A DNA stretch of 14,949 nt from Salinicoccus sp. UBA3372 (GCA_002360325.1 DEQG01000066.1:11044-25992); one strand, 5' to 3'. Shown: positions 1 through 7,242, counted from the first letter of the stretch. Translations and numbers: made by a program. Notes: a model not told the origin generated them from the letters alone.

Positions 1-59
1 TCTAAATTTTTTCTAATATTTTGCAGATCCAGGTCCTTTTCTCTAAACTCCATCGCCAT
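1..59 (-). CDS. 5' end of an unknown protein (partial, runs off left edge)
   Basis: On the minus strand an ATG at 59 opens a frame that stays open to the window edge and reads MAMEFREKDLDLQNIRKNL. A purine-rich stretch (GAGAAGTGAG) lies just upstream and could be a weak ribosome binding site; a second in-frame ATG at 53 is an equally possible start. Only 19 residues are visible, so no family can be named. A gene here is supported by its position just after the terminator at 115-157 and by a small inverted repeat at 94-107 in its presumed promoter region. Confidence 0.35.
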   Translation of the reverse strand, partial: MAMEFREKDLDLQNIRKNL

Positions 60-93
60 GATTCTCACTTCTCGTATATAATTTAAACTTATC

Positions 94-107
94 ATACCGG
101 AAGGTAT
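94..107. repeat. Inverted repeat ATACC-N4-GGTAT upstream of the left-edge gene
   Basis: The sequence ATACCGGAAGGTAT has 5-bp arms around a 4-bp spacer. It lies 35 bp upstream of the minus-strand start at 59 and after the terminator of the neighbouring gene, where an operator would be expected. No convincing -35/-10 pair was found around it, so a regulatory role is only a suggestion. Confidence 0.25.
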
Positions 108-114
108 TTAAGAA

Positions 115-157
115 TTAAAAAACTGCAGGAGCCTTCATGAGGTTTCGGCAGTTTTAA
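115..157 (-). terminator. Rho-independent terminator of the UPF0421 gene
   Basis: Read on the minus strand, AAAACTGC pairs with GCAGTTTT, the inner part adds a few G-C and G-U pairs, and a T-run (TTTTTTAATTC) follows. The hairpin begins inside the stop codon of the gene at 154-1155. Confidence 0.8.
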
Positions 158-1155
158 TTGTCACCCTTTTTCACATTCGTGACATCTGTTGTTTTATCGT
201 GGTTGATCAGCATTCTGAACAGCAGAATGATTTCATTCAGCAAATGTGCTTTGAATACCGAATCTTCATCCAGCTCTTTAATGCAGTCATACAAATCTTC
301 TAAAACCGGATGGTCCACATCAACTTTTGACATATCTTCATCAATCAGGGGCAGCACTTTCTCCAGCGTATCCAATTCTTTTTGGGTAAATTTCAAATTC
401 AGGTTTCTCGGTGTATAGATCAGATTTCCCACATGAATCAAATATAATTTGATGAACTGCAGCTCTCTTTGAATCTTGTTTAAATCCCGCAGACCTTCCT
501 CATTGAACCGAAGATAGCTGTATTCATCATGCTGAAACTGCAGCAGCTGCTCTGCTTCATTCATCGTTTTCTGTATCGCTTTATAATTTTTATCCGATTT
601 TACGGACTGGAATTTTTCATCGGTCAATTCTTTCAAACGCTTATTAAGAAGTTTTTGAATGTCTTCTTTTGCACTGGTGGCCAGTTCCTTTATCCGGTCT
701 GTATATTGCGGCGGGAGCACTAAGTAGTTGATCACGGTGCTCGTCGTCAGGCCGATCATCGTCGTTGCCAGCCTTGAAGTGAAATGATAGACATAGGCAT
801 CCTGCACTGATGGAATCATCGCAACAGCTGTTATCGCTGCGACCAGCACACCGTCATAAAGTTTCAAACGATAAGTCACCAAAATGGTTAAAGTTGCGGC
901 AATAGCATATGTAATCGCTGTTTCTCCAAATATAAACAAAGACACAACCGCGATAAACGTACCGATGATTGAAGCAGGAAAGCGCACATATGCTTTTTTC
1001 AGCGACGCTTTGGCCGTCGGTTCGATTGTAACAATCGCAGTAATCACCGCAAATATGGGCGGCAGATTCAGCCATATACATATCAGGGCAGTAAGAAATG
1101 TTGAAATCCCTGTTTTTATAATCCTTTCGCCGAATATCTTTCTGAGTTGAAACAT
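154..1155 (-). CDS. UPF0421 / aromatic acid exporter-like membrane protein
   Basis: This 333-residue protein closely resembles the staphylococcal UPF0421 family (ArAE_1/FUSC-like fold): a membrane half followed by a cytosolic half. Residues 10-150 contain about five to six hydrophobic segments with the family signatures RIIKTGI near residue 11, VTIEPTAKASLKK near 42-54 and AMIPSVQDAY near 112-121. From about 155 onward it is charged and helical. Aromatic-acid export is a family label and not a demonstrated role. The frame is open to a TTG at 1227, but the homology starts at the ATG at 1155 (MFQLRKIFGERIIKTG), and a purine-rich AGAAAGAAG lies 8 nt before it, so I use 1155. It appears monocistronic, with its own terminator overlapping the stop. 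Confidence 0.85.
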   Translation of the reverse strand: MFQLRKIFGERIIKTGISTFLTALICIWLNLPPIFAVITAIVTIEPTAKASLKKAYVRFPASIIGTFIAVVSLFIFGETAITYAIAATLTILVTYRLKLYDGVLVAAITAVAMIPSVQDAYVYHFTSRLATTMIGLTTSTVINYLVLPPQYTDRIKELATSAKEDIQKLLNKRLKELTDEKFQSVKSDKNYKAIQKTMNEAEQLLQFQHDEYSYLRFNEEGLRDLNKIQRELQFIKLYLIHVGNLIYTPRNLNLKFTQKELDTLEKVLPLIDEDMSKVDVDHPVLEDLYDCIKELDEDSVFKAHLLNEIILLFRMLINHDKTTDVTNVKKGDN

Positions 1156-1180
1156 GCTATCGACTTCTTTCTGAATAATC

Positions 1181-1208
1181 TCTATATGTAATGATACCAA
1201 ATATTCAA
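1181..1208 (-). promoter_or_regulatory. Possible sigma-A promoter for the UPF0421 gene
   Basis: On the minus strand TTGAAT (1208-1203) and TATAGA (1186-1181) are separated by 16 bp, each 4/6 to consensus. This places transcription start about 20 nt before the ATG at 1155, which supports that start over the upstream TTG. Confidence 0.4.
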
Positions 1209-1228
1209 CTTGAATGAATTTCATCAAT

Positions 1229-1257
1229 AAAAAAGAGACTGAGCCCTTGCTTAGTCT
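1229..1257 (-). terminator. Terminator of a lost minus-strand gene
   Basis: On the minus strand AGACTAAGC pairs with GCTCAGTCT (9 bp with one G-U pair, loop AAGG), followed by CTTTTTT. No intact gene lies upstream on this strand. It terminates the dehydrogenase remnant at 1272-1325. Confidence 0.75.
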
Positions 1258-1271
1258 TCCATTGATTAGAT

Positions 1272-1325
1272 TTACTGTGCAGTAAATCCTCCATCTACTG
1301 TTAAGATGTTTTCTGTCATAACAGT
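1272..1325 (-). pseudogene. C-terminal remnant of a short-chain dehydrogenase
   Basis: Minus-strand translation ending at the TAA at 1274-1272 reads TVMTENILTVDGGFTAQ. This is the characteristic end of a short-chain dehydrogenase/reductase: the final strand and VDGG turn that usually follow '(V/M)TGEN'. Upstream in the same frame the sequence stays open a little further but no longer looks like an SDR (KYTV, then unrelated residues), so only about 17 codons survive. The original terminator is still in place 15 bp downstream. An intact SDR gene starts 250 bp away on the other strand. The remnant could come from a deletion or rearrangement involving a paralog, but this is inference. Confidence 0.7.
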
Positions 1326-1335
1326 ATATTTATAT

Positions 1336-1351
1336 TGTTTCACGTGAAAAT
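1336..1351. promoter_or_regulatory. parS-like ParB (Spo0J) binding site
   Basis: TGTTTCACGTGAAAAT matches 14 of 16 positions of the Firmicutes parS consensus TGTTNCACGTGAAACA. The central 12 bp, TTTCACGTGAAA, form a perfect palindrome, and only the last two outer bases differ. It lies in non-coding DNA, as a spared parS site could. Chromosomal parS sites cluster near oriC; the position of this window relative to oriC is unknown. A chance palindrome or another factor's operator is possible. Confidence 0.5.
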
Positions 1352-1401
1352 CAAACACAATATAGCCACAACATAACAAGTTACCCTGGTGACAAAACCT
1401 C

Positions 1402-1429
1402 ATGACAGTTAATATATTTTAGTTATTAA
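1402..1429 (+). promoter_or_regulatory. Weak candidate promoter for the short-chain dehydrogenase
   Basis: ATGACA (1402-1407) and TATTAA (1424-1429) are 16 bp apart. This is the best pair I found before the dehydrogenase, but it implies a leader of about 135 nt, so it is uncertain. Confidence 0.25.
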
Positions 1430-1572
1430 TGCATTCAAAATAAAAGAACAAATAAAATTAATTCCGCAGCAGTTCAGTCAAGCTTGTATTTTGTGATGTT
1501 AAACACATTATTGAGCAAATCATAATGTTAAATGGTTATAGAACAGATTTGGATTATAAAGAGAATCATTTA

Positions 1573-2355
1573 ATGAAGAGTCGTTTTGAATACAAAGTCA
1601 TACTGATTACAGGCGCAGCTTCGGGGCTTGGACCGGCTGGTGCCCAGCGTGTCGCTAATGAAGGTGCAAAGCTTTCTCTGGTGGACTTAAATGAAGAAGG
1701 TTTGAAAGAAACAGAGAAGCTGATCAAAAGTGAAGTGCCTGATGCTGAAATTCTTTTGATTACCGCTGACGTGTCCAAAGAAGAAGATGTGAAAAATTAT
1801 GTAAACCAGACAGTTGATAAATTCGGTGAAATTGATGGTTTCTTTAACAATGTGGGTATTGAAGGGAAACAGAACTTAACAGAGGTTTATACTTCTGAAG
1901 AATTTGAGAAAGTTGTCAGCATCAACTTGAACGGTGTTTTCTTCGGCATGAAACATGTCCTTAAAGTCATGAAAGAGCAGGGTGAAGGCTCAATCGTCAA
2001 TACTGCTTCAGTCGGCGGTATCCGCGGCGTCGGCAACCAGTCGGGCTACTCAGCCACAAAACATGGTGTCGTCGGACTTACACGTAACTCTGCTGTAGAA
2101 TACGAACAATTTGGTGTTAATATTAACGCCATTGCTCCCGGTGCAATCATGACTGCAATAGTCGAAGGTTCATCAAAACAAATGGACCCTGAAAACTGGG
2201 AAGAAGCATGCAAAGAATTCATCTCCGTCAATCCGATGAAACGTTTCGGCACAACTGAAGAAGTCGGCTCACTGGCAGCATTTCTGTTATCAGAGTCAGG
2301 TTTCATCAATGGTGCAGTCATCAACATAGACGGCGGCCAGTCATACAAATATTAA
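1573..2355 (+). CDS. Short-chain dehydrogenase/reductase (SDR family)
   Basis: A 260-residue classical SDR, the usual length of the family. It has the dinucleotide-binding motif TGAASGLG (residues 13-20) and Asp38 at the end of strand 2, which favours NAD(H) over NADP(H). NNVG (92-95) is a variant of the usual NNAG, and the catalytic triad is Ser146, Tyr159 and Lys163 (YSATK). The end is the usual INIDGG turn. Substrate cannot be told from sequence; glucose, butanediol or other alcohol dehydrogenases are all possible. The frame opens at an ATG at 1525, but homology begins at the ATG at 1573 (MKSRFEYKVILITG); neither start has a good Shine-Dalgarno, and AAAGAGAA before 1573 is the better one. 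The gene stands alone and converges on the amidotransferase gene through a shared terminator. Confidence 0.88.
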   Translation: MKSRFEYKVILITGAASGLGPAGAQRVANEGAKLSLVDLNEEGLKETEKLIKSEVPDAEILLITADVSKEEDVKNYVNQTVDKFGEIDGFFNNVGIEGKQNLTEVYTSEEFEKVVSINLNGVFFGMKHVLKVMKEQGEGSIVNTASVGGIRGVGNQSGYSATKHGVVGLTRNSAVEYEQFGVNINAIAPGAIMTAIVEGSSKQMDPENWEEACKEFISVNPMKRFGTTEEVGSLAAFLLSESGFINGAVINIDGGQSYKY

Positions 2356-2361
2356 AAATTT

Positions 2362-2387
2362 AAAAAACCGGGCTCTTTTGAGCCCGG
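2362..2387. terminator. Shared terminator between convergent genes
   Basis: CCGGGCTC and GAGCCCGG pair perfectly (8 bp) around a TTTT loop at 2368-2387. An A-run at 2362-2367 becomes TTTTTT on the minus strand, so it is strongest for the amidotransferase gene. The plus-strand tail (CTTCAAGTTT) is weaker. Confidence 0.9.
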
Positions 2388-2402
2388 CTTCAAGTTTATA
2401 TA

Positions 2403-3122
2403 TTAAACCTCATGTGGCTGCGGTTTATTAATCACAGCTTTGTAGTTGTCCATCAAATTATAAAGATACTTACGTCCGGTTTCGAACTTTTCATCATTGA
2501 TGATCTGTTTCTCAGTCTGGACAAGCACTTCTTCCTCCGGCTCATAAATCTGGTCTTTGGCCAGAAACTCTTCAATGCCGACTGCATCGATTTCCGGATG
2601 GAACTGCAATGCAAGGATGTTGTCATTTACAACGAATCCCTGGTTGTTACAGTTTTGGTTATAGTATACTTTTTCAGCACGTTCAGGAATCGAGAAGAAA
2701 TCCTGATGGTGCTGGAATAATCGGATTTCGGCAGGCAGCCCTTTCAGGAGCGGATGCTCTGTAGCGCCTTCCACTTCGTATAAATAGTGCCAACCGATTT
2801 CCATATGTGCCATTCTCTGAACTTCGCCGCCAAGTGCCGTCGATAAAATCTGCGCGCCTAAGCATATTGCCAGTATACTTTGATTTTCATCAACAAGCTT
2901 TTTTAACCACTCTGCTTCTTCGACCACAAAAGGGTAGTTTTCAGTTTCATATGCCGTCTGGCGTCCACCTAATATAACCAGCAGATCAAATTTCTCATCC
3001 ACGGGTAATGGATCACCTTCATAAATTCTGGCAGTGTTTACTTGATAATTTTTTTCATTTGCCCAGTCTTTTATATACCCTAAAGGTAAAAGCGGGTCAT
3101 GTTGGATCACTTGTATGATCAT
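2403..3122 (-). CDS. Class I glutamine amidotransferase-like protein
   Basis: A 239-residue protein with the GATase1 fold found in GMP synthase-type amidotransferases. The nucleophile Cys87 sits in AICLGAQ and the His/Glu pair is His175-Pro-Glu177 in QFHPEID, so the triad is complete. LGG at 51-53 would form part of the oxyanion region. The protein is a free-standing amidotransferase domain with no synthetase partner and a charged C-terminal extension after residue ~190. Stand-alone members include glutamine- or gamma-glutamyl-hydrolysing enzymes, and the exact substrate is unknown. The start is well supported by AAGGAGG 8 nt before the ATG. A good sigma-A promoter lies at 3190-3218, with two inverted repeats around it, so it is probably repressed by an unknown factor. 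Confidence 0.87.
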   Translation of the reverse strand: MIIQVIQHDPLLPLGYIKDWANEKNYQVNTARIYEGDPLPVDEKFDLLVILGGRQTAYETENYPFVVEEAEWLKKLVDENQSILAICLGAQILSTALGGEVQRMAHMEIGWHYLYEVEGATEHPLLKGLPAEIRLFQHHQDFFSIPERAEKVYYNQNCNNQGFVVNDNILALQFHPEIDAVGIEEFLAKDQIYEPEEEVLVQTEKQIINDEKFETGRKYLYNLMDNYKAVINKPQPHEV

Positions 3123-3166
3123 ATTAATTGCCTCCTTTTCTAATATAACTCCTCCTTGAAATTAAG

Positions 3167-3181
3167 TCGATTTTAACTCGA
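3167..3181. promoter_or_regulatory. Imperfect inverted repeat at the amidotransferase transcription start
   Basis: TCGATTTTAACTCGA is a 15-bp imperfect palindrome (6 of 7 arm positions pair). It lies just downstream of the -10 box, covering the expected first transcribed bases. It could be an operator or a small 5' RNA hairpin. Confidence 0.35.
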
Positions 3182-3189
3182 TACGACAC

Positions 3190-3218
3190 ACTATAGTACA
3201 AAAGTATTTTGTGGTCAA
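3190..3218 (-). promoter_or_regulatory. Sigma-A promoter of the amidotransferase gene
   Basis: On the minus strand TTGACC (3218-3213) and TATAGT (3195-3190) are 5/6 each and exactly 17 bp apart. Transcription would start near 3183 and give a leader of about 60 nt. That leader contains two AAGGAGG sequences 20 nt apart (3157-3151 and 3137-3131); only the second has a start codon behind it. Confidence 0.75.
3198..3212. promoter_or_regulatory. Operator-like palindrome filling the promoter spacer
   Basis: ACAAAAGTATTTTGT has 6-bp perfect arms around 3 bp and fits between the -35 and -10 boxes of the amidotransferase promoter, the typical place for a repressor site. The cognate regulator is not identified. 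Confidence 0.45.
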
Positions 3219-3357
3219 ACTAACAGATTGTAAATTTCAATTGGGTATCTTTTAATCTCTACATATATATTAAATAAACTAAATCACTGTAATTTAAACA
3301 TTTTCACAATAACATGGATGACCGCTTCAGCGGTATTTTGAATATTGAGAATAAAAA

Positions 3358-3386
3358 TTCACGATTTTTAAATTATATGCTAAAAT
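3358..3386 (+). promoter_or_regulatory. Extended -10 promoter of the SLC13 permease gene
   Basis: TTCACG (3358-3363) and TAAAAT (3381-3386) are 17 bp apart, and TGC directly before the -10 makes it an extended -10 element. Start would be near 3393, giving a leader of about 33 nt. The rest of 3123-3425 holds the divergent amidotransferase promoter and a small ACCGC/GCGGT hairpin at 3321-3334; no further gene is seen. Confidence 0.55.
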
Positions 3387-3425
3387 ATTCTTAATGTTTT
3401 ATTCTTCAGACGGGGGGGTGCCATC

Positions 3426-5207
3426 ATGACTGCAGAGATGATTTTTGTAGCTTTAATGATAATTTTGATGCTCGGCTTATTATTATTCGAAGTTGCCCGT
3501 GCAGATTTCGTCATATTTTTCTTTTTAGTGATATTTTTACTTTCAGGCACCATAACTGCCGAACAGGCTTTGAGCGGTTTTTCCAACGAGGGGATGCTTA
3601 CCGTTCTTCTGCTGTTCATCGTTGCAGGTGCCATTCAAAAACATGGCATTATAGAAAATTTCATCTATGGGATTCTCGGCAAGTCAACATCATTACGTCT
3701 GTCCATGGTAAAGCTGCTTGTACCGATATCACTGGCTTCGGGGTTTTTAAACAATACACCAATCGTTATTACTCTAACCCCGATATTAAGAGACTGGGCA
3801 AGAGATAACGGCTTTTCACCTTCCAAACTTTTAATCCCATTGTCCTATGCGACAATACTGGGCGGGACAATTACGATGATCGGTACATCCACCAACCTTA
3901 TCGTTAACGGCCTGCTGATAAACGCAGGAGTCGAAGGTTTTTCATTTTTCACTCTGAGTATTGTCGGGCTGCCCATAGCTTTAGTCGGACTGATTTATAT
4001 TCTGACTATCGGTTATAAAATCCTCCCGAACAACCTGGGTGCAGAAGATACGATCCGTAAGGAGGCAAAAGAGTTTTTAGCCGAGGCGGCAATCGGTGAG
4101 AGATTTGAATATATCAACGATAAAATTATTACCGCTTCAAACAATTCACTGAAAGGCATCTACATCATTGAGATCATCCGCGAAGACGGGGAGCATATAT
4201 TTCCTGTCAGTGCACACACGGTCATACGAAAAGGGGACAACCTAATATTCTCAGCGACTCTCAACAGAATCGCCGAAGTCGAAAAATTAAAAGGTGTTTC
4301 TTTGGAAACCGGCACTGATGACAGTCTCGATGTGCTGCAGAATGACAATCATCACCTTGTCGAAGCGGTCATCTCGCATAATTCAGGCTTAGTGGGCAGA
4401 ACAATCAGAAGTTCGCTGTTCAGGTCAACATATAATGCAGGCGTGATCGCGGTCCATAGGAACAACCAGCGTATTACCAGCCGGGTCGGGGACATTGTTC
4501 TGAAGACGGGTGATACTTTACTGCTTCTGGCCGAAGACAGTTTTGTACAGAAACATCAGCATTCCCATAACTTCTATGTCGTCTCTACGGTAAATCCTCC
4601 CGAAACCTTGAGACAGAGTAATTTGAAAGGCATACTGGCTTTCGGGCTGCTGCTCGTGATGATTCTGTCTGTTACGCTCGGTATGCTGTCAATGTTCGAA
4701 GCCATGCTGATTGCGGTGATTTTATTAACCATCACCAGACTGATCAACTGGTCGGAAATATTAACGTATATACAGTTTGATGTCATATTATTGATTGCGA
4801 GTGCTTTTGGAATCGGGGCTGCAATGACCCAGTCAGGACTTGCCCAGTTCATTGCGGAAAATATGCTCGCTTTTGCGCGTCCGCTTGGGATTTTTGGCAT
4901 CATATTCATCGTCTATATCGTCACAAATATATTTACAGAACTGATTACGAACAGTGCTGCAGCAGTTCTGATGTTTCCGATTGCATTTGAAATTGCGACT
5001 CAGATGGATGTTCCTTATATGGGCCTCATCGTCACCATCGCAATTGCCGCATCGTGCAGTTTCATCACACCTATAGGGTATCAGACAAACCTCATTGTCT
5101 ACGGCCCCGGCGGTTACAAGTTCACGGACTATGTAAAAATCGGTACACCTTTAGTATTCATTACGATGGTGATGACTTCGACGATCGTCTACTTTGTATG
5201 GTATTAA
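3426..5207 (+). CDS. SLC13-family permease with two RCK_C (TrkA_C) domains
   Basis: A 593-residue inner-membrane transporter of the divalent anion:sodium symporter (SLC13/DASS, ArsB/NhaD-like) superfamily. The first membrane half (about residues 1-200) carries NNTP at 109-112 and GTSTN at 153-157. Two soluble RCK_C-type domains follow at about 225-290 and 310-380. The second membrane half has the matching repeat signatures TNSAAAV and TPIGYQTN. This layout is typical of bacterial sulfate, thiosulfate or dicarboxylate carriers of the SAC1/CysZ-unrelated type; the anion cannot be assigned here. The start is preceded by GGGGGGTG, an unusual Shine-Dalgarno in which seven G occur in a row (3412-3418). 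The gene is transcribed alone and ends at a bidirectional terminator shared with arsC. Confidence 0.88.
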   Translation: MTAEMIFVALMIILMLGLLLFEVARADFVIFFFLVIFLLSGTITAEQALSGFSNEGMLTVLLLFIVAGAIQKHGIIENFIYGILGKSTSLRLSMVKLLVPISLASGFLNNTPIVITLTPILRDWARDNGFSPSKLLIPLSYATILGGTITMIGTSTNLIVNGLLINAGVEGFSFFTLSIVGLPIALVGLIYILTIGYKILPNNLGAEDTIRKEAKEFLAEAAIGERFEYINDKIITASNNSLKGIYIIEIIREDGEHIFPVSAHTVIRKGDNLIFSATLNRIAEVEKLKGVSLETGTDDSLDVLQNDNHHLVEAVISHNSGLVGRTIRSSLFRSTYNAGVIAVHRNNQRITSRVGDIVLKTGDTLLLLAEDSFVQKHQHSHNFYVVSTVNPPETLRQSNLKGILAFGLLLVMILSVTLGMLSMFEAMLIAVILLTITRLINWSEILTYIQFDVILLIASAFGIGAAMTQSGLAQFIAENMLAFARPLGIFGIIFIVYIVTNIFTELITNSAAAVLMFPIAFEIATQMDVPYMGLIVTIAIAASCSFITPIGYQTNLIVYGPGGYKFTDYVKIGTPLVFITMVMTSTIVYFVWY

Positions 5208-5236
5208 AAAAGGACTTTCACTTAGAAAGTCCTTTT
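5208..5236. terminator. Bidirectional terminator between the permease and arsC
   Basis: AAAAGGACTTTC (5208-5219) pairs perfectly with GAAAGTCCTTTT (5225-5236) around a 5-nt loop, with U-runs in both directions. The arsC stop codon (5224-5222) lies inside the loop, so the left arm on the minus strand codes for the last residues of ArsC. Confidence 0.92.
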
Positions 5237-5620
5237 AAAATCTTTTATCTTTTCTTCGATTTCATCCCTTACTCTCTGAAATTCGGACCATTCCCTGCCT
5301 GCCGGGTCATCAAACGGCCAATGTTCCTTTTTGACGCCTTGAGGAATTACAGGACAATTTTCATCTGCATCACTGCATAATGTAACGACTAAATTTGAAC
5401 GTTTCAAAATATCCTGGTCTATAAAATCTGAAGTCTGGGAGGATATATCCAAATTTATCTCATCCATTGCTTCAATAGCCTTCGGGTTGACACCATGGGT
5501 CTCAATCCCCGCCGAATAAACTTCCCAGCCGTCACCGAGTATAGCTCTGCCGAACCCCTCTGCCATCTGCGAGCGGCAAGAATTGCCGGTACATATAAAG
5601 TAAATTATCTTTTTATTCAT
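5222..5620 (-). CDS. arsC: Arsenate reductase, thioredoxin-coupled (ArsC)
   Basis: A cytosolic 132-residue enzyme that reduces arsenate to arsenite so that ArsB can export it. It belongs to the low-molecular-weight phosphatase-like class that regenerates through thioredoxin, as in staphylococcal pI258 ArsC. The P-loop Cys10-x4-Cys15-Arg16 (CTGNSCRS) binds the oxyanion, and Cys82 and Cys89 (LCSDADENC) complete the disulfide relay. All four conserved positions have the pI258 numbering, and length is normal. GGAAGG lies 12-15 nt before the ATG, inside the end of arsB, and the gap to arsB is only 15 nt, so it is the last gene of the arsRBC operon. The reading frame ends within the terminator loop. 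Confidence 0.96.
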   Translation of the reverse strand: MNKKIIYFICTGNSCRSQMAEGFGRAILGDGWEVYSAGIETHGVNPKAIEAMDEINLDISSQTSDFIDQDILKRSNLVVTLCSDADENCPVIPQGVKKEHWPFDDPAGREWSEFQRVRDEIEEKIKDFKRTF

Positions 5621-5635
5621 TAATTCATTTCCTTC

Positions 5636-6925
5636 CTAAAATAAGAGCAATGTTAAATAAAGACCGATAAGCGTAAATATCAGCACCGGTATTGTTATGA
5701 CTATCCCGACCTTGAAATAGACGCCCCATGATATCTTCATGCCTTTTTGCGTGAGTACATGGAGCCACAATAATGTTGCAAGTGAACCGATGGGAGTGAT
5801 TTTTGGGCCAAGGTCCGAACCGATGATATTTGCATAAACAAGTCCTTCCTTCAGTATGCCCCGGATTTCGGACTGATCGATTGCTATGGCATCAATCATT
5901 ACTGTCGGCATATTATTCATTACAGATGATAAAAATGCAGCGATGAAGCCCATGCCGATAATTGCAGCAAACAGGCCTTGATCAGCAATCACAATTAAAG
6001 CATCTGCAAGCAGATCTGTAATGCCTGCATTCCTGAGACCAAATACGACAATATACATTCCGAGTGAAAAGATGACGATATTCCACGGTGCGCCTTTAAT
6101 GACTTCCTCCGTATTCACAGCCTGTGATCTGCCCGCTAATATTAAAAATATAACGGCGATAATTCCTGCGATAAATGATACAGGCACTGCGACAAATTCA
6201 CTTGCTATATACCCCGCAAGCAGAATGCCGAGTATTACCCAGGAAATTTTGAAAAGTTTCATATCTGTAATTGCCTCTCTCGGCTCTGCCAGATTTTGTT
6301 CTTCAAAATTACGCGGTATGGAGTTTCTGAAGTAAGTTAACAGAACCACAATACTCGCTGTAATCGAGAATAAGTTGGGTATCAGCATACGGCTCAAGTA
6401 TTCCAAAAATCCTATCCCAAAATAATCAGCTGAAACAATGTTCACTAGGTTACTCACAATAAGCGGCAATGAAGCAGTGTCTGCGATAAATCCGCTTGCC
6501 AGGACAAACGGAAATATGACCTTTTCTTCAAATTTCAGATTGCGTACCATTGCCAGTACAATAGGCGTGAGTATAAGTGCGGCGCCGTCATTTGCAAAAA
6601 ATGCGGCAACGACTGCACCGAGCAATATTATGTAGACGAACATTTTGATGCCATTGCCTTTACTCGCCTTGACCATATGCCTTGCCGACCATTCGAAGAA
6701 GCCGATCTCATCCAATATTAAAGAGATGATGATCACAGCAACAAAGGCCAATGTAGCATTCCAGACAATATCCGCAACTTCTATGACATCACCGAATGAG
6801 ACGACACCGGTCAATATTGCCAGGACCGCACCGATCGTTGCAGTAATTCCGATATCCATCCCCTTCGGCTGCCATATGATGAATACCAATGTCAGTAAAA
6901 ATATAATTATCGCCAAAATCGTCAT
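5636..6925 (-). CDS. arsB: Arsenite efflux permease ArsB
   Basis: A 429-residue membrane protein with about eleven to twelve hydrophobic segments that exports arsenite (and antimonite), using the membrane potential or, if an ArsA ATPase were present, ATP. No arsA is seen. Recognisable family segments include [35 protein letters not shown] and [19 protein letters not shown], matching staphylococcal ArsB over its full length. The frame extends three codons further upstream, but homologs start MTILA and the ATG at 6925 overlaps the arsR stop as ATGA, which implies translational coupling. AAAGGTGA lies about 10 nt upstream within arsR. Confidence 0.96.
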   Translation of the reverse strand: MTILAIIIFLLTLVFIIWQPKGMDIGITATIGAVLAILTGVVSFGDVIEVADIVWNATLAFVAVIIISLILDEIGFFEWSARHMVKASKGNGIKMFVYIILLGAVVAAFFANDGAALILTPIVLAMVRNLKFEEKVIFPFVLASGFIADTASLPLIVSNLVNIVSADYFGIGFLEYLSRMLIPNLFSITASIVVLLTYFRNSIPRNFEEQNLAEPREAITDMKLFKISWVILGILLAGYIASEFVAVPVSFIAGIIAVIFLILAGRSQAVNTEEVIKGAPWNIVIFSLGMYIVVFGLRNAGITDLLADALIVIADQGLFAAIIGMGFIAAFLSSVMNNMPTVMIDAIAIDQSEIRGILKEGLVYANIIGSDLGPKITPIGSLATLLWLHVLTQKGMKISWGVYFKVGIVITIPVLIFTLIGLYLTLLLF

Positions 6926-7242
6926 CCGACACATTCACCTTTATCCATAGATTTGCAGACACATTCGTCGTTATCCTGCGCAATTAAATTTATATACTTT
7001 CCCACTTCTTTTAACACTTCGTCATTCAATTTGTACATCTTTTTATTGCCGTCCCTGCGGGTCGATATCAGATTATTATCAGCCAAAGCTTTCATATGAT
7101 GGCTTAAAGTCGGCTGTGAAAAATCAAAATACTCCTGGAGATCATATGCACACAGTTCTCCGCAAGATAACAGATCCAGAATTTCCAAACGGCTTGGATT
7201 TGCAATTATTTTTAAGAGATTTGATAAGTTTTCATACGTCAT
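6922..7242 (-). CDS. arsR: Arsenic-responsive repressor ArsR
   Basis: A 106-residue winged-helix repressor of the ArsR/SmtB family and the first gene of arsRBC. The DNA-recognition helix is in [13 protein letters not shown] and the wing in [11 protein letters not shown]. In the classical arsenite site (ELCxCDL in helix 3 of R773 and pI258 ArsR) the second cysteine is tyrosine here: ELCAYDL, with Cys31 kept, Tyr33 in place of Cys, and another Cys at 27. The C-terminal tail has Cys94-Val-Cys96 and Cys104. Inducer sensing may therefore use Cys27/Cys31 plus the tail cysteines, which is inference. The start at 7242 is chosen because GGTGGAG lies just before it and homologs start there; six more codons are open upstream. 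The repeated boxes at 7260-7303 are its likely operators. Confidence 0.93.
   Translation of the reverse strand: MTYENLSNLLKIIANPSRLEILDLLSCGELCAYDLQEYFDFSQPTLSHHMKALADNNLISTRRDGNKKMYKLNDEVLKEVGKYINLIAQDNDECVCKSMDKGECVG

Noticed and set aside
1156..1227. N-terminal extension of the UPF0421 protein from the TTG at 1227
   Set aside because: Homologs start at the ATG at 1155, the extension has no ribosome binding site, and a candidate promoter lies inside it.
3321..3334. ACCGC-TTCA-GCGGT hairpin as a terminator
   Set aside because: The stem has only 5 bp, the U-tract is ATTTTG, and no plus-strand gene lies upstream. Its role is unclear.
3314..3394. 26-codon plus-strand frame before the SLC13 permease
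   Set aside because: It overlaps the promoter of the permease, lacks a ribosome binding site and has no recognisable sequence.
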